In this document: piece by piece, positions 45,303-53,080 of the stretch
How positions within the stretch are numbered: position 1 is the first letter of the stretch
How the letters are laid out: the number at the start of each line of letters is the position of its first letter
DNA from: an uncultured Christensenella sp.
GTDB taxonomy: Bacteria > Bacillota > Clostridia > Christensenellales > Borkfalkiaceae
Assembly: GCA_910583545.1 (NCBI GenBank)
Contig: CAJTXM010000013.1
Location: 1 to 62,460 of the forward strand
Reading direction: 5' to 3'
Length of the DNA: 62,460 nucleotides
Position numbers and translations under genes: made by a program
The notes under the pieces: generated by a model
Databases searched by the model: none
Seen by the model: only the letters and a program-made list of their open reading frames with translations
Told to the model about the DNA's origin: nothing

Positions 45303-46136
45303 TTATCGGCCGTTTTGCATTTCGTCGGTTATTTCGGGAAGTTCTCCGTCTTTGTTTTCTTCCTCCGTTTTGAGTACCACGCGCTTTTGCGGAGCGTATT
45401 TGTCACGGCGCAGAAGCCTGACTTTTGTCACTCCGTTTTTCGTAACAGTAAGATACCCTTCGCTGATTATTCCGTCCCTGCCTGCCCTGACGAGAGCAAT
45501 ATCGTCGGTCTGCTCCTCGCTTGCCGCAATCGTGCCTGTAACGAAAGTGCTTAGCTCGTACTTCGCGCCGTCGCTTATTCCGTACAGAGTAAATCTGACG
45601 TAATTCGCGCCTGCCGAGCTTTTTATATATATCTCTCTTCCGGAGACGTTCTGAAATTTCAGATCGTAATACGTTCCGCTGACCATAGCGTCCCTCGACG
45701 GAGCGACGTAGCTTACGGGCAGGGAATGGGGATGATACTCGCGTATGATACAGCCCGAAAGCAGAGCCGCGTTGTAAAGCGTCGTGCTGACCTGACAGAC
45801 GCCGCCTCCCACGCCCTCGACAAATTCGCCGTCCTTGATGATTTTGGCTATTTTAAATCCCCTCTTTACCGTTCGCTCGCCGACGGCGGAATTGAACGAA
45901 AACACTTCTCCGTTTTCGATTTTTGTTCCGTCGATGAGCTTTGACGCAAGGCGGATATTGTGACAGCGGTCCTTATTATCCTTATCGAAATACGTCGTAA
46001 ACGAACAGAGGACGGAAGGCGCAAAATTCTGCACGCCCTCCCGCGTATGGAACGAGAAACCGCAACAAAAAATAAAGCCCGCCGTAACGGCGAGCGCAAT
46101 AATTAAATTTAAGAATAAAGTCCTAATTTTTCGCAA
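45303..46136 (-). CDS. VanW family protein
   Basis: One N-terminal transmembrane or signal helix (FLNLIIALAVTAGFIFCCGF), then the VanW domain: NGEVFSFNSAVGERTVKRGF, EGVGGGVCQVSTTLYNAALL and YHPHSLPVSYVAPSRDAMV. Function unknown; named from vancomycin-resistance clusters but widespread and cell-envelope associated. The start is most likely a TTG at 46136, with GGAG seven bases upstream; another TTG five codons earlier has no site. Either way it overlaps the end of the PHP gene. Confidence 0.88.
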   Translation of the reverse strand: MRKIRTLFLNLIIALAVTAGFIFCCGFSFHTREGVQNFAPSVLCSFTTYFDKDNKDRCHNIRLASKLIDGTKIENGEVFSFNSAVGERTVKRGFKIAKIIKDGEFVEGVGGGVCQVSTTLYNAALLSGCIIREYHPHSLPVSYVAPSRDAMVSGTYYDLKFQNVSGREIYIKSSAGANYVRFTLYGISDGAKYELSTFVTGTIAASEEQTDDIALVRAGRDGIISEGYLTVTKNGVTKVRLLRRDKYAPQKRVVLKTEEENKDGELPEITDEMQNGR

Positions 46137-46942
46137 AGTTCTTCTCCGCAATCGAATACGGGAGTTCCTATTTTTTTGTTTCCGCCCTGAAAATGCGTGT
46201 CGGAACCGCCCGTTACCGAAAGATTGTATTCTTTTGCAAGCTGTGTATAGTATGCCGTCTGTAAAGAAGTATGCGCAGAATACTCCGCTTCTATGCCTTT
46301 AAGCCCCTTTGAAACGAGTCTTTTTACAAGTGCAATTAATTCCTGTTTTTCAAGTTCTATCCTGCCGGGGTGGGCAAGCGAGGCAAAGCCTCCGCAGGCT
46401 GTTATCACCTCTACCGCGGTTTCGGGAGAAGGTCTGCCTATGCCCGAATACGCGTCGCAGCCGTATGAAAGGAAATTTCTCTGAAATGTAAACGCGTCGC
46501 GCGCATAGCCTTTTTTTACCGCAGTACGGGATATATGCATAGAGTGAACGGGCGCATAGGGACTCTTTCTCTGTCCGAGCACCTCGTCGAAAGACAGGCT
46601 TACGCCGGATTTTTTAAGCTTTGATAAAATATCGTCGGTGCGTTCCAGAGAACCCGTGACAAGCGTTGACAAAAATTCTTTGAACAAGGCGCTGTTTACG
46701 TCCATACCGTAGCCGAGGGTATGCAGGCGCACTCCGTCGGTATACGCCGAAACTTCTATTCCGCACACCGCCTTTATTCCCGTTTTTTCACAGTGAGTAA
46801 AAAGTTCGGGATAGGCAAGAACAGTGTCGTGGTCGGTGACGGAAATAAGCCCGACGCCGTTCGATTTCGCACAAAGCGCAACGTCTTCGGGGGATTGAAG
46901 CCCGTCCGAAAAATAAGTGTGAATATGAAGATCCGCTCTCAA
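46109..46942 (-). CDS. PHP-domain phosphoesterase
   Basis: 277 residues with the PHP metal-binding motifs: HIHTYFSDG near the N-terminus, SVTDHDT, an internal SMHISRTAV, SLAHPGRIE and TGGSDTHF at the end. Related to YciV/TrpH-type 5'-3' exonucleases or nucleotide phosphatases. Its start overlaps the recF stop (ATGA). Confidence 0.9.
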   Translation of the reverse strand: MRADLHIHTYFSDGLQSPEDVALCAKSNGVGLISVTDHDTVLAYPELFTHCEKTGIKAVCGIEVSAYTDGVRLHTLGYGMDVNSALFKEFLSTLVTGSLERTDDILSKLKKSGVSLSFDEVLGQRKSPYAPVHSMHISRTAVKKGYARDAFTFQRNFLSYGCDAYSGIGRPSPETAVEVITACGGFASLAHPGRIELEKQELIALVKRLVSKGLKGIEAEYSAHTSLQTAYYTQLAKEYNLSVTGGSDTHFQGGNKKIGTPVFDCGEELCEKLGLYS

Positions 46943-48024
46943 TGTTTTATCTTACCTCCCTCTACCTTTATCTTGTTTACGTCCCTGCCGTACAGCACTC
47001 TTTCGGCGTGCGTGCAGGTCAATATAGTCTGCAAGCCCTGCGTGAAGCCGACGAGTTTTTTTCTCCTCGGCAAGTCGAGTTCACTCATAACGTCGTCTAA
47101 AACGAGCACGGGATATTCGCCCGAAATCTCTTTGAAAATTTCAACTTCGGCAAGCTTCATCGAGAGCGCCGCCGTGCGCGTCTGACCCTGAGAGGCGAAA
47201 GCCTTTGCGTCCTCGCCGTTTATAACGATATCTATATCGTCCCTGTGCGGACCCGAAGCGGTGTAGCCCAGCCTTACGTCGCGCTCGTAGCTGTTTTGCA
47301 GTTCGTTGAATATGCGCGCTGCAAGTTCTTTTTCATCGCCCTTGTATTTCTTTTCGGGGGAAATTTTAAGCTCCTCCGCTCCGTCGGTCAGATTGGAATG
47401 TATTCTTTCCGCGACGGGCGCAAGCCTTGCGATAAACTCACTGCGCTTGACCGCAACGATTGCGGCGTATTTCGAAAACTGTTCGTCCCAGACGGGCAGA
47501 GTGTCCATAACGAGATTTATATCCCTGTCCTTTAAAAGATTGTTGCGCTGGTCGAGAATTTTATTATAGCGCGAAAGCGCCGTAAAATACGGGCGCGAAA
47601 GCTGGGATATGGAAACGTTCATAAATCTGCGCCTTTCGTCGGGTCCGTCCTGAATAAGTCTCAGCTCGTGCGGAGAAAAAAAGATGCCGTATATATTGCC
47701 CAAGATATCGGCGTTTTTGGTTATTCTGGCGCCGTTGAGGCGGACTTCCCTGCCGTTTTCGCAGATTTTTGCGTACAGCTCGATTTCGCCGTATCTGCCC
47801 TCCGCCGTGGCGGAAATTTCGGCTTGTTCACAGCCGTGGCGGATGAGCTGTTTGTCGCGTCTGTTCCTCGGAGACGTGCCCGTGCAGAGGTAATAGACGG
47901 CCTCCGCGCAATTGGTTTTTCCCTGCGCGTTTCTGCCGAAAAGCACGTTCAGCCCGTCCGCAAAGGAGACGCTTTCGTCCGCGTAATTTCTGAAATTTTT
48001 TAATTTTAAATTTTTTATGCGCAT
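46939..48024 (-). CDS. recF: DNA replication and repair protein RecF
   Basis: SMC-like ATPase that helps load RecA at gaps. Walker A FGRNAQGKTNCAEAVYYL, signature in ASQGQTRTAALSMKLAE, Walker B PVLVLDDVMSELD. 361 residues, normal. It is divergent from dnaA with a 93-bp gap; the usual dnaA-dnaN-recF order is broken and dnaN is not in the window. Confidence 0.95.
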   Translation of the reverse strand: MRIKNLKLKNFRNYADESVSFADGLNVLFGRNAQGKTNCAEAVYYLCTGTSPRNRRDKQLIRHGCEQAEISATAEGRYGEIELYAKICENGREVRLNGARITKNADILGNIYGIFFSPHELRLIQDGPDERRRFMNVSISQLSRPYFTALSRYNKILDQRNNLLKDRDINLVMDTLPVWDEQFSKYAAIVAVKRSEFIARLAPVAERIHSNLTDGAEELKISPEKKYKGDEKELAARIFNELQNSYERDVRLGYTASGPHRDDIDIVINGEDAKAFASQGQTRTAALSMKLAEVEIFKEISGEYPVLVLDDVMSELDLPRRKKLVGFTQGLQTILTCTHAERVLYGRDVNKIKVEGGKIKH

Positions 48025-48117
48025 TTTATCTTAAAAACACTTTATTTTGACTGCCGTTTGGTGTATAATCATTTTAACAAATAATTTGAAAAAACTCAAA
48101 GGATTAAAAGCACGATT

Positions 48118-49467
48118 ATGGCAGAAAAGGGCAATTTTGACTTTTTATATACCCCTATAAAGGAAAAAATGCGTGAAATTATATCCCACACGAATTTTAT
48201 TACCTTTATAGACAACCTCGTGCCCGTCGACATCGACGGACGCATTATCGTGCTCGAAACCCCCACGGAGAGTTTTGCAAAGCACATAACCAACACCCTC
48301 GCCGAAAAAATGCGCGAAGCAATTTTAAAAGCCGACGTCGGCATTTCCGATTTCAGACTCAAAGTCGAGGGAAGCGACGATTTTGCGTACAATGCTCCAG
48401 AGGAAGAGGAATTTACGCCTCCGACAAATCTCAACCCAAACTATACGTTCGACAGCTTTGTCGTGGGTAAAAACAACGAATTCGTTTACGCCGCGGCTTA
48501 CGCGGTGGCAAAATCGCCTGCGGGTGATTTGAATCCTCTGTTCATCTACGGCGGAACGGGACTCGGCAAGACGCACCTTATTCAGGCTATCGCACACAAG
48601 GTTTTGAAAGATAACCCCGACATCAAAGTAATTTACGTCACCTGCGAACAGTTTGTAAATGAAATTATCGATAATATGTTCACGGGACGCGGTCCCGACG
48701 CAAGGGACAAGAGCAATAAACTGAGGCACCACTACCGCAGCGCCGACCTTCTGATTATAGACGATATTCAGTTTATCGAAAACAAGAAAGCCGTTCAGGA
48801 AGAATTTTTCCATACCTTTAACGAGCTTGTGTCGAAAGGCAAACAGATAGTAATTTCGTCCGATCACTCTCCCAAAGAGCTGACCGCGCTTGAAGACAGA
48901 CTGAGAACACGTTTTTCCGGCGGAGGGCTTTTCGATATTCAGCCCCCTCAGCTTGAAACCAAAATCGCCATTTTAAAGCGCAAGGCGTTTGAAAAGAAAT
49001 GCCACGTTCCCGACGACGTTCTGCAATTTCTCGCGCAGGATTCGGGCGACGACGTGAGAACGCTTGAAGGCAGGCTGACGAAAGTTATCTTCGCCTCCAA
49101 GCTGCACGAAGAACCTATCTCCGTAACGCTTGCCAAGTCGGCTTTGAACGAAGCCGTATCCGAGGGCGGAAAGGAAGAAATCACGCCTCGTAGCATAATC
49201 GATGCGGTTACGGGTTACTACAAACTCGGAAAAAACGATATTGCAGGCAAGAGCAAGAAAAAAGAAATAGTCATTCCGAGGCAGGTCTGCTGTTATCTTA
49301 TGTGCGAACTTCTCTCCCTCCCCCTTATTGCGATAGGCAAAGAATTGGGCGGAAGAGACCACACCACCATTTTGTATTCGCGCGACAAAGTCGAAGATAT
49401 GTGCCGAGTCAACGACAAGATGGCAAAAGACGTAGACGACATTAAAAACATTATACTTAAAAAATAA
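48118..49467 (+). CDS. dnaA: Chromosomal replication initiator DnaA
   Basis: 449 residues: domain I, a short linker, AAA+ domain III with Walker A GGTGLGKTHLIQ and Walker B LLIIDDIQFIE, and domain IV with GGRDHTTILYSRDKVE. The start ATG has only a distant AAAGGA. The 93-bp gap upstream shows no clear DnaA boxes. It is the first plus-strand gene after a long run of minus-strand genes, consistent with a position near the origin. Confidence 0.97.
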   Translation: MAEKGNFDFLYTPIKEKMREIISHTNFITFIDNLVPVDIDGRIIVLETPTESFAKHITNTLAEKMREAILKADVGISDFRLKVEGSDDFAYNAPEEEEFTPPTNLNPNYTFDSFVVGKNNEFVYAAAYAVAKSPAGDLNPLFIYGGTGLGKTHLIQAIAHKVLKDNPDIKVIYVTCEQFVNEIIDNMFTGRGPDARDKSNKLRHHYRSADLLIIDDIQFIENKKAVQEEFFHTFNELVSKGKQIVISSDHSPKELTALEDRLRTRFSGGGLFDIQPPQLETKIAILKRKAFEKKCHVPDDVLQFLAQDSGDDVRTLEGRLTKVIFASKLHEEPISVTLAKSALNEAVSEGGKEEITPRSIIDAVTGYYKLGKNDIAGKSKKKEIVIPRQVCCYLMCELLSLPLIAIGKELGGRDHTTILYSRDKVEDMCRVNDKMAKDVDDIKNIILKK

Positions 49468-49469
49468 GC

Positions 49470-49492
49470 ATTGCCCGATTGTTTCGGGCAAT
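49470..49492 (+). terminator. Weak terminator after dnaA
   Basis: ATTGCCCGA/TCGGGCAAT, 9-bp stem, 5-base loop, followed by ATGTTTG. A single DnaA-box-like TGTAGATAA follows at 49498-49506. Confidence 0.55.
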
Positions 49493-49546
49493 ATGTTTGT
49501 AGATAAGTTACTATTTGCCAGTGATTAGTGTTCCAAATAAAGTACG

Positions 49547-49710
49547 GTGCAAGGAAAACCACGCTTTTCCGCAGCACGACACAATTTGCGGCTCCGCCGC
49601 CTCAGTAGGTGAATGTTTGCGATTTCTATTATTGTGTGCTTTAGCTATCGCAAACAGAGGGCAACGCCCTCAATTTCACGAAAAAATTGAGGCGCATCTT
49701 AGCCGAAATT
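49547..49710 (+). repeat. R2-family structured element, copy C (mnmG leader)
   Basis: Stem 1 GGAAAA/TTTTCC inside GTGC/GCAC (49547-49577), stem 2 GCGGC/GCCGC (49588-49600), stem 3 TTTGCGAT/ATCGCAAA (49616-49654), stem 4 GAGGGC/GCCCTC (49657-49671), then TCAATTT/AAATTGA. CGCCTCA (49598-49604) can pair with TGAGGCG (49688-49694), which would break stem 2. It ends with AGCCGAAATTTTTTGTGA, as in the ileS copy, 6 bases before the mnmG ATG. Confidence 0.75.
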
Positions 49711-49723
49711 TTTTGTGAGACAT

Positions 49724-51571
49724 ATGATTAATTTTGTTGAAGGACAATTCGATATCGTAGTAATAGGCGCAGGGCACGCAGGCTGCGAGGCGGCGCTGTG
49801 TTCGGCGCGTATGAATTTAAAGACGGCTATGCTGACCTTAAACCTTGACAGCATAGCTTTTCTGGCGTGCAATCCCTCTATCGGCGGAACGGGCAAAGGG
49901 CATCTTGTAAGGGAAATAGACGCGCTCGGCGGAGAAATGGCGAAAAACGCCGACAAGACGGCAATTCAGATGCGGATACTTAACGAAGGCAAGGGCGAAG
50001 CCGTGCAGTCGCTCCGCTGTCAATGCGACAAAAACGCATACCACAGGGAAATGAAGCGAACACTCGAAAACTGCGAAAACCTGAGAATTATTCAGGGCGA
50101 AGCCGAAAAAATTATAACCGAAAACGGAAAAGTTACAGGCGTTTTAACGACCTACGGCGGTATACTTTACGCAAAGGCCGTGATAATTGCCACGGGCGTG
50201 TATTTAAACGCGGAAACCGTGACGGGCGAGCTCAGGCAGAAAAGCGGACCTTCGGGCTTTGCCGCGGCAACGCGTCTTACGCAAAGTCTTATAGATTTGG
50301 GCTATAAGATACGCCGTTTCAAGACGGGCACTCCTGCGCGGCTTGACAGAAGAACGGTAGACTTTGAAAAGTGCACCGTACAGTACGGCGAAGAGGGTGT
50401 TCCCTCCTTCTCCTTTCTCAACGGCAAAGCCAACGAAAACGTACGGGAATGTTATTTAACCTACACCAACGCCGAAACGCATAATATAATTCTTGACAAC
50501 CTTGACCGCTCGCCCCTCTACAACGGAGAAATAAAATCCGCGGGACCGAGATACTGCCCCTCCATCGAGACAAAGGTGGTGCGCTTCAAGGACAAGGAAC
50601 GGCATCAGCTTTTTTTAGAACCAGAGGGGCTTGACACAAACGAAATTTACGTTCAGGGTATGTCGTCCTCTATGCCGTTCGATATTCAGAGGGATATGTA
50701 CCGCTCGGTCGAGGGGCTTGAAAACTCGGAAATTATGCGCTACGCTTACGCGATAGAGTACGACTGCATAGATACTTTGGACATATATCCCACTCTCGAA
50801 TTCAAAAAGGTTGAAAACCTTTACACCGCAGGGCAGATAAACGGAACTTCGGGCTACGAAGAGGCCGCGGCGCAGGGGCTTATGGCAGGCTTGAACGCCG
50901 CTTTCAAGATAACGGGCAAGCCTCCTTTGATACTCGACAGAAGCGAGGCGTATATAGGCGTTTTAATAGACGACCTTGTAACCAAGGGCACGGAAGAGCC
51001 TTACCGCATAATGACTTCGCGTGCGGAATACAGAATAAATTTAAGGCAGGATACGGCGGATTTCCGACTTACGCCCAAAATCTTCGGCACTCCGCTTTTC
51101 ACCGAAGAGAGAAAAGCCGTCTTCGAAAAGAGAAAAACGCTCTATGAAAATGCGCTCGAAGAGCTGAACAGGCGCGCTGATAAAGAAAAAACGCAGTCGT
51201 TTATAGAAACAAGCGCAAGTTTAACTTACGCCGACCTTATAAAAAGAGGTTTTAAGATAGAGGATATCAAAACACACTTCGGCGTATTTTCCGAATATCC
51301 TGCCGACGTTTTGAAAAGCGCGGAAACCACAATAAAATACGAGGGATATATAAAGAAGAACGAAGAGCAGATAAAACGAGCCAAAAAACTCGAAGAAAAG
51401 GCTATCCCTAAGGATATCGACTACGACGGAATAAAAGGTTTAAGGCTTGAAGCGAGAGAACAGTTGAAGCGCGTCCGCCCCCTCACGTTAGGTCAGGCGG
51501 GCAGAATTTACGGCGTAAACCCCGCCGACGTGACGGTTTTAATCGTGTGGCTTGCAACAACCTTACGCTGA
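49724..51571 (+). CDS. mnmG: tRNA uridine-5-carboxymethylaminomethyl modification enzyme MnmG
   Basis: FAD-dependent enzyme that with MnmE modifies U34 of certain tRNAs. Dinucleotide-binding VIGAGHAGCEAAL at the N-terminus, NPSIGGTGKGHLVREIDALGG, CPSIETKVVRF, and the helical C-terminal domain. About 615 residues. A GTG three codons earlier is possible; the ATG is preferred, though neither has a good Shine-Dalgarno. mnmE is not in the window. The R2 element ends just before it. Confidence 0.94.
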   Translation: MINFVEGQFDIVVIGAGHAGCEAALCSARMNLKTAMLTLNLDSIAFLACNPSIGGTGKGHLVREIDALGGEMAKNADKTAIQMRILNEGKGEAVQSLRCQCDKNAYHREMKRTLENCENLRIIQGEAEKIITENGKVTGVLTTYGGILYAKAVIIATGVYLNAETVTGELRQKSGPSGFAAATRLTQSLIDLGYKIRRFKTGTPARLDRRTVDFEKCTVQYGEEGVPSFSFLNGKANENVRECYLTYTNAETHNIILDNLDRSPLYNGEIKSAGPRYCPSIETKVVRFKDKERHQLFLEPEGLDTNEIYVQGMSSSMPFDIQRDMYRSVEGLENSEIMRYAYAIEYDCIDTLDIYPTLEFKKVENLYTAGQINGTSGYEEAAAQGLMAGLNAAFKITGKPPLILDRSEAYIGVLIDDLVTKGTEEPYRIMTSRAEYRINLRQDTADFRLTPKIFGTPLFTEERKAVFEKRKTLYENALEELNRRADKEKTQSFIETSASLTYADLIKRGFKIEDIKTHFGVFSEYPADVLKSAETTIKYEGYIKKNEEQIKRAKKLEEKAIPKDIDYDGIKGLRLEAREQLKRVRPLTLGQAGRIYGVNPADVTVLIVWLATTLR

Positions 51572-51624
51572 CGGCATATCTTTATTGCGTTGGCAACAGA
51601 CTGTCTTTCCGCTAATCAAAAGTG

Positions 51625-51660
51625 AACCGCCCGAGCATTCTACGAACGCTCGGGCGGTTT
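51625..51660 (+). terminator. Terminator after mnmG
   Basis: A 12-bp perfect stem (AACCGCCCGAGC/GCTCGGGCGGTT), 11-base loop, then TTTTAA. It abuts the stop of the convergent 87-residue gene and probably serves both. Confidence 0.85.
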
Positions 51661-51923
51661 TAATCGAACATACTTTCGGCGACGAGGCGCACGCCTACTT
51701 TTACTCCCTTTTTGAAATACAACTTCGTTGCAACATTAAACTCGTCTAATACTATATCTTCGAATTTCAGAAATTCTTTCAGCTGTTCTTCCGTTAGCTT
51801 TGCTTTCAACTTCTCCGCTATTCTGTTGCTTATCATTTCTATCTTTTCAAATTCTACGTCCGTCTCTATTTTCTTTCGCATATCGTCATCATAATATAAA
51901 TTTTCTATTACCGACCGTTCCAT
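51660..51923 (-). CDS. DUF6809-like small protein
   Basis: 87 residues resembling the DUF6809 family (ENLYYDDDMRKK at the start, LKAKLTEEQLKEFLKF in the middle, GVKVGVRLVAESMF at the end), small alpha-helical proteins of Firmicutes with no known role. An AGGAGG precedes the ATG and the promoter is near-consensus. It is divergent from a tiny XRE regulator, a frequent pairing on mobile or phage-derived segments. Confidence 0.7.
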   Translation of the reverse strand: MERSVIENLYYDDDMRKKIETDVEFEKIEMISNRIAEKLKAKLTEEQLKEFLKFEDIVLDEFNVATKLYFKKGVKVGVRLVAESMFD

Positions 51924-51957
51924 TTGTCATTCCTCCTGTTTCAAACATTATATTCAT

Positions 51958-52008
51958 ATTATAGTCATAATTTAGACTATTGTCAACTAATTAACTATAT
52001 ATTATAAT
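51958..52008. promoter_or_regulatory. Back-to-back promoters with palindromic operator
   Basis: Minus: TTGACA (51981-51986), 17 bases, TATAAT (51958-51963). Plus: TTGTCA (51980-51985), 17 bases, TATAAT (52003-52008). The -35 boxes overlap. The spacer of the minus promoter is flanked by ATAGTC (51961-51966) and GACTAT (51975-51980), a perfect inverted repeat with 8-base gap, likely the XRE operator. Confidence 0.75.
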
Positions 52009-52014
52009 ATAAAT

Positions 52015-52215
52015 ATGATAAGTTACAGACCGTTTTGGAAAACTCTTGAAGCGAGTAGCGAAACCACATACACTTTAATAAGTAAATACCATATAAGCAG
52101 TAGTACTATTGATCGACTAAGAAAGGGGTGCGGAATAAGCACGGCAAAAATAAACGATCTATGTAAAATTTTGCACTGCAAAGTTGAAGATATAATTGAA
52201 TATGTGGAAGATTAA
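52015..52215 (+). CDS. Tiny XRE-family regulator
   Basis: 66 residues, all helix-turn-helix (ETTYTLISKYHISSSTIDRL, then GISTAKINDLCKILHCKVEDIIEY), the compact Cro/CI type common in Firmicute plasmids and phages. TATAAT ends six bases before the ATG, so the transcript is leaderless. It probably represses the divergent DUF6809-like gene and itself. Confidence 0.85.
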   Translation: MISYRPFWKTLEASSETTYTLISKYHISSSTIDRLRKGCGISTAKINDLCKILHCKVEDIIEYVED

Positions 52216-52250
52216 AACCCGAGCGCCCATAGAACGCTCGGGTTGTTTTT
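52216..52250 (+). terminator. Terminator after the tiny XRE gene
   Basis: A 10-bp perfect stem (AACCCGAGCG/CGCTCGGGTT), 9-base loop, then TGTTTTTT. Confidence 0.85.
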
Positions 52251-53080
52251 TATTTATTATTCAATCCGCCGAAAATATCGGTATCAGAGACGGTGTGGCT
52301 GTTTATAAGCTGATAGTACGGATCGGAAGAAAAGTCGCGCTGTTTTTTATACGTTCCGCCCAAAGCTTCGATAGCCATTAAAAGCTCTTTATATTCGATA
52401 AAGGAAATTCCCTCCTCGTCGATTTTATCCAACAGATATTCAAGTGCGCGCGGATCGCCGTAGCTTGCAAGATAGCTTGCGTGCAGAGGGATATTGTCTA
52501 TATCGGAGCGGAACTCGTTTAAAAGAATTTTAAAAATCTTTTCGTCGGGAATTACCGTTCGGGACATTATTTCAAGCATATACTCCCGTTCCGCGCCTTT
52601 TTCATAGTTTTCGACCGCGTCCTTTATGACGAGGTCGGCTTTTTCCTTTATGCAGTCGGCAAGCCTGTCTTTAAAGTCGGCGTCTTCCTCGTTTAAAAGC
52701 ATCTGCATATATTTGGCTATCGCCCTGTCGTCCGAGCCTATAAGATTGACGGCGTACTCCCTCTCGTCCGCACTTCCGTCTAAAAGAGGAATCAACAGCG
52801 AGACCGCGTCCCTGCCTTCTATCGCGTCGCAAAGGAAAGCGGAAACAGGCACATTCTGCTTTAAATGCGCCCTCAGAGCGGACACAAGCTCGGCATCGGT
52901 CATTGCCGAATAAAAGCCGTTCGGAGTATTGCCGACTGACTTTATATAGACGTCGCCGAACTGTTTATATAGTTTCGGGATAATATCTTCCAGCTGACTC
53001 TCGGAATATTTCCCTGCGTTCTTTTCAATAAAATCGGTTATTTTTTTGTCGAACATTCCGTCGAAATCGTAAAGCTTCAT
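52250..53080 (-). CDS. Hypothetical HEAT-like helical-repeat protein
   Basis: 276 residues, not recognised. It is all-helical, with repeat-like segments (VSLLIPLLDGSADEREYAV, AIAKYMQMLLNEEDADFKD, DPRALEYLLDKIDEEG) suggesting HEAT-type packing. No catalytic motif. Its ATG directly abuts the stop of the upstream TPR gene, so the two are co-translated and may interact. Confidence 0.65.
   Translation of the reverse strand: MKLYDFDGMFDKKITDFIEKNAGKYSESQLEDIIPKLYKQFGDVYIKSVGNTPNGFYSAMTDAELVSALRAHLKQNVPVSAFLCDAIEGRDAVSLLIPLLDGSADEREYAVNLIGSDDRAIAKYMQMLLNEEDADFKDRLADCIKEKADLVIKDAVENYEKGAEREYMLEIMSRTVIPDEKIFKILLNEFRSDIDNIPLHASYLASYGDPRALEYLLDKIDEEGISFIEYKELLMAIEALGGTYKKQRDFSSDPYYQLINSHTVSDTDIFGGLNNK

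Noticed and set aside
48025..48117. recF-dnaA gap as replication origin
   Set aside because: Only 93 bp, no TTATCCACA-type boxes and no clear unwinding element with boxes nearby.
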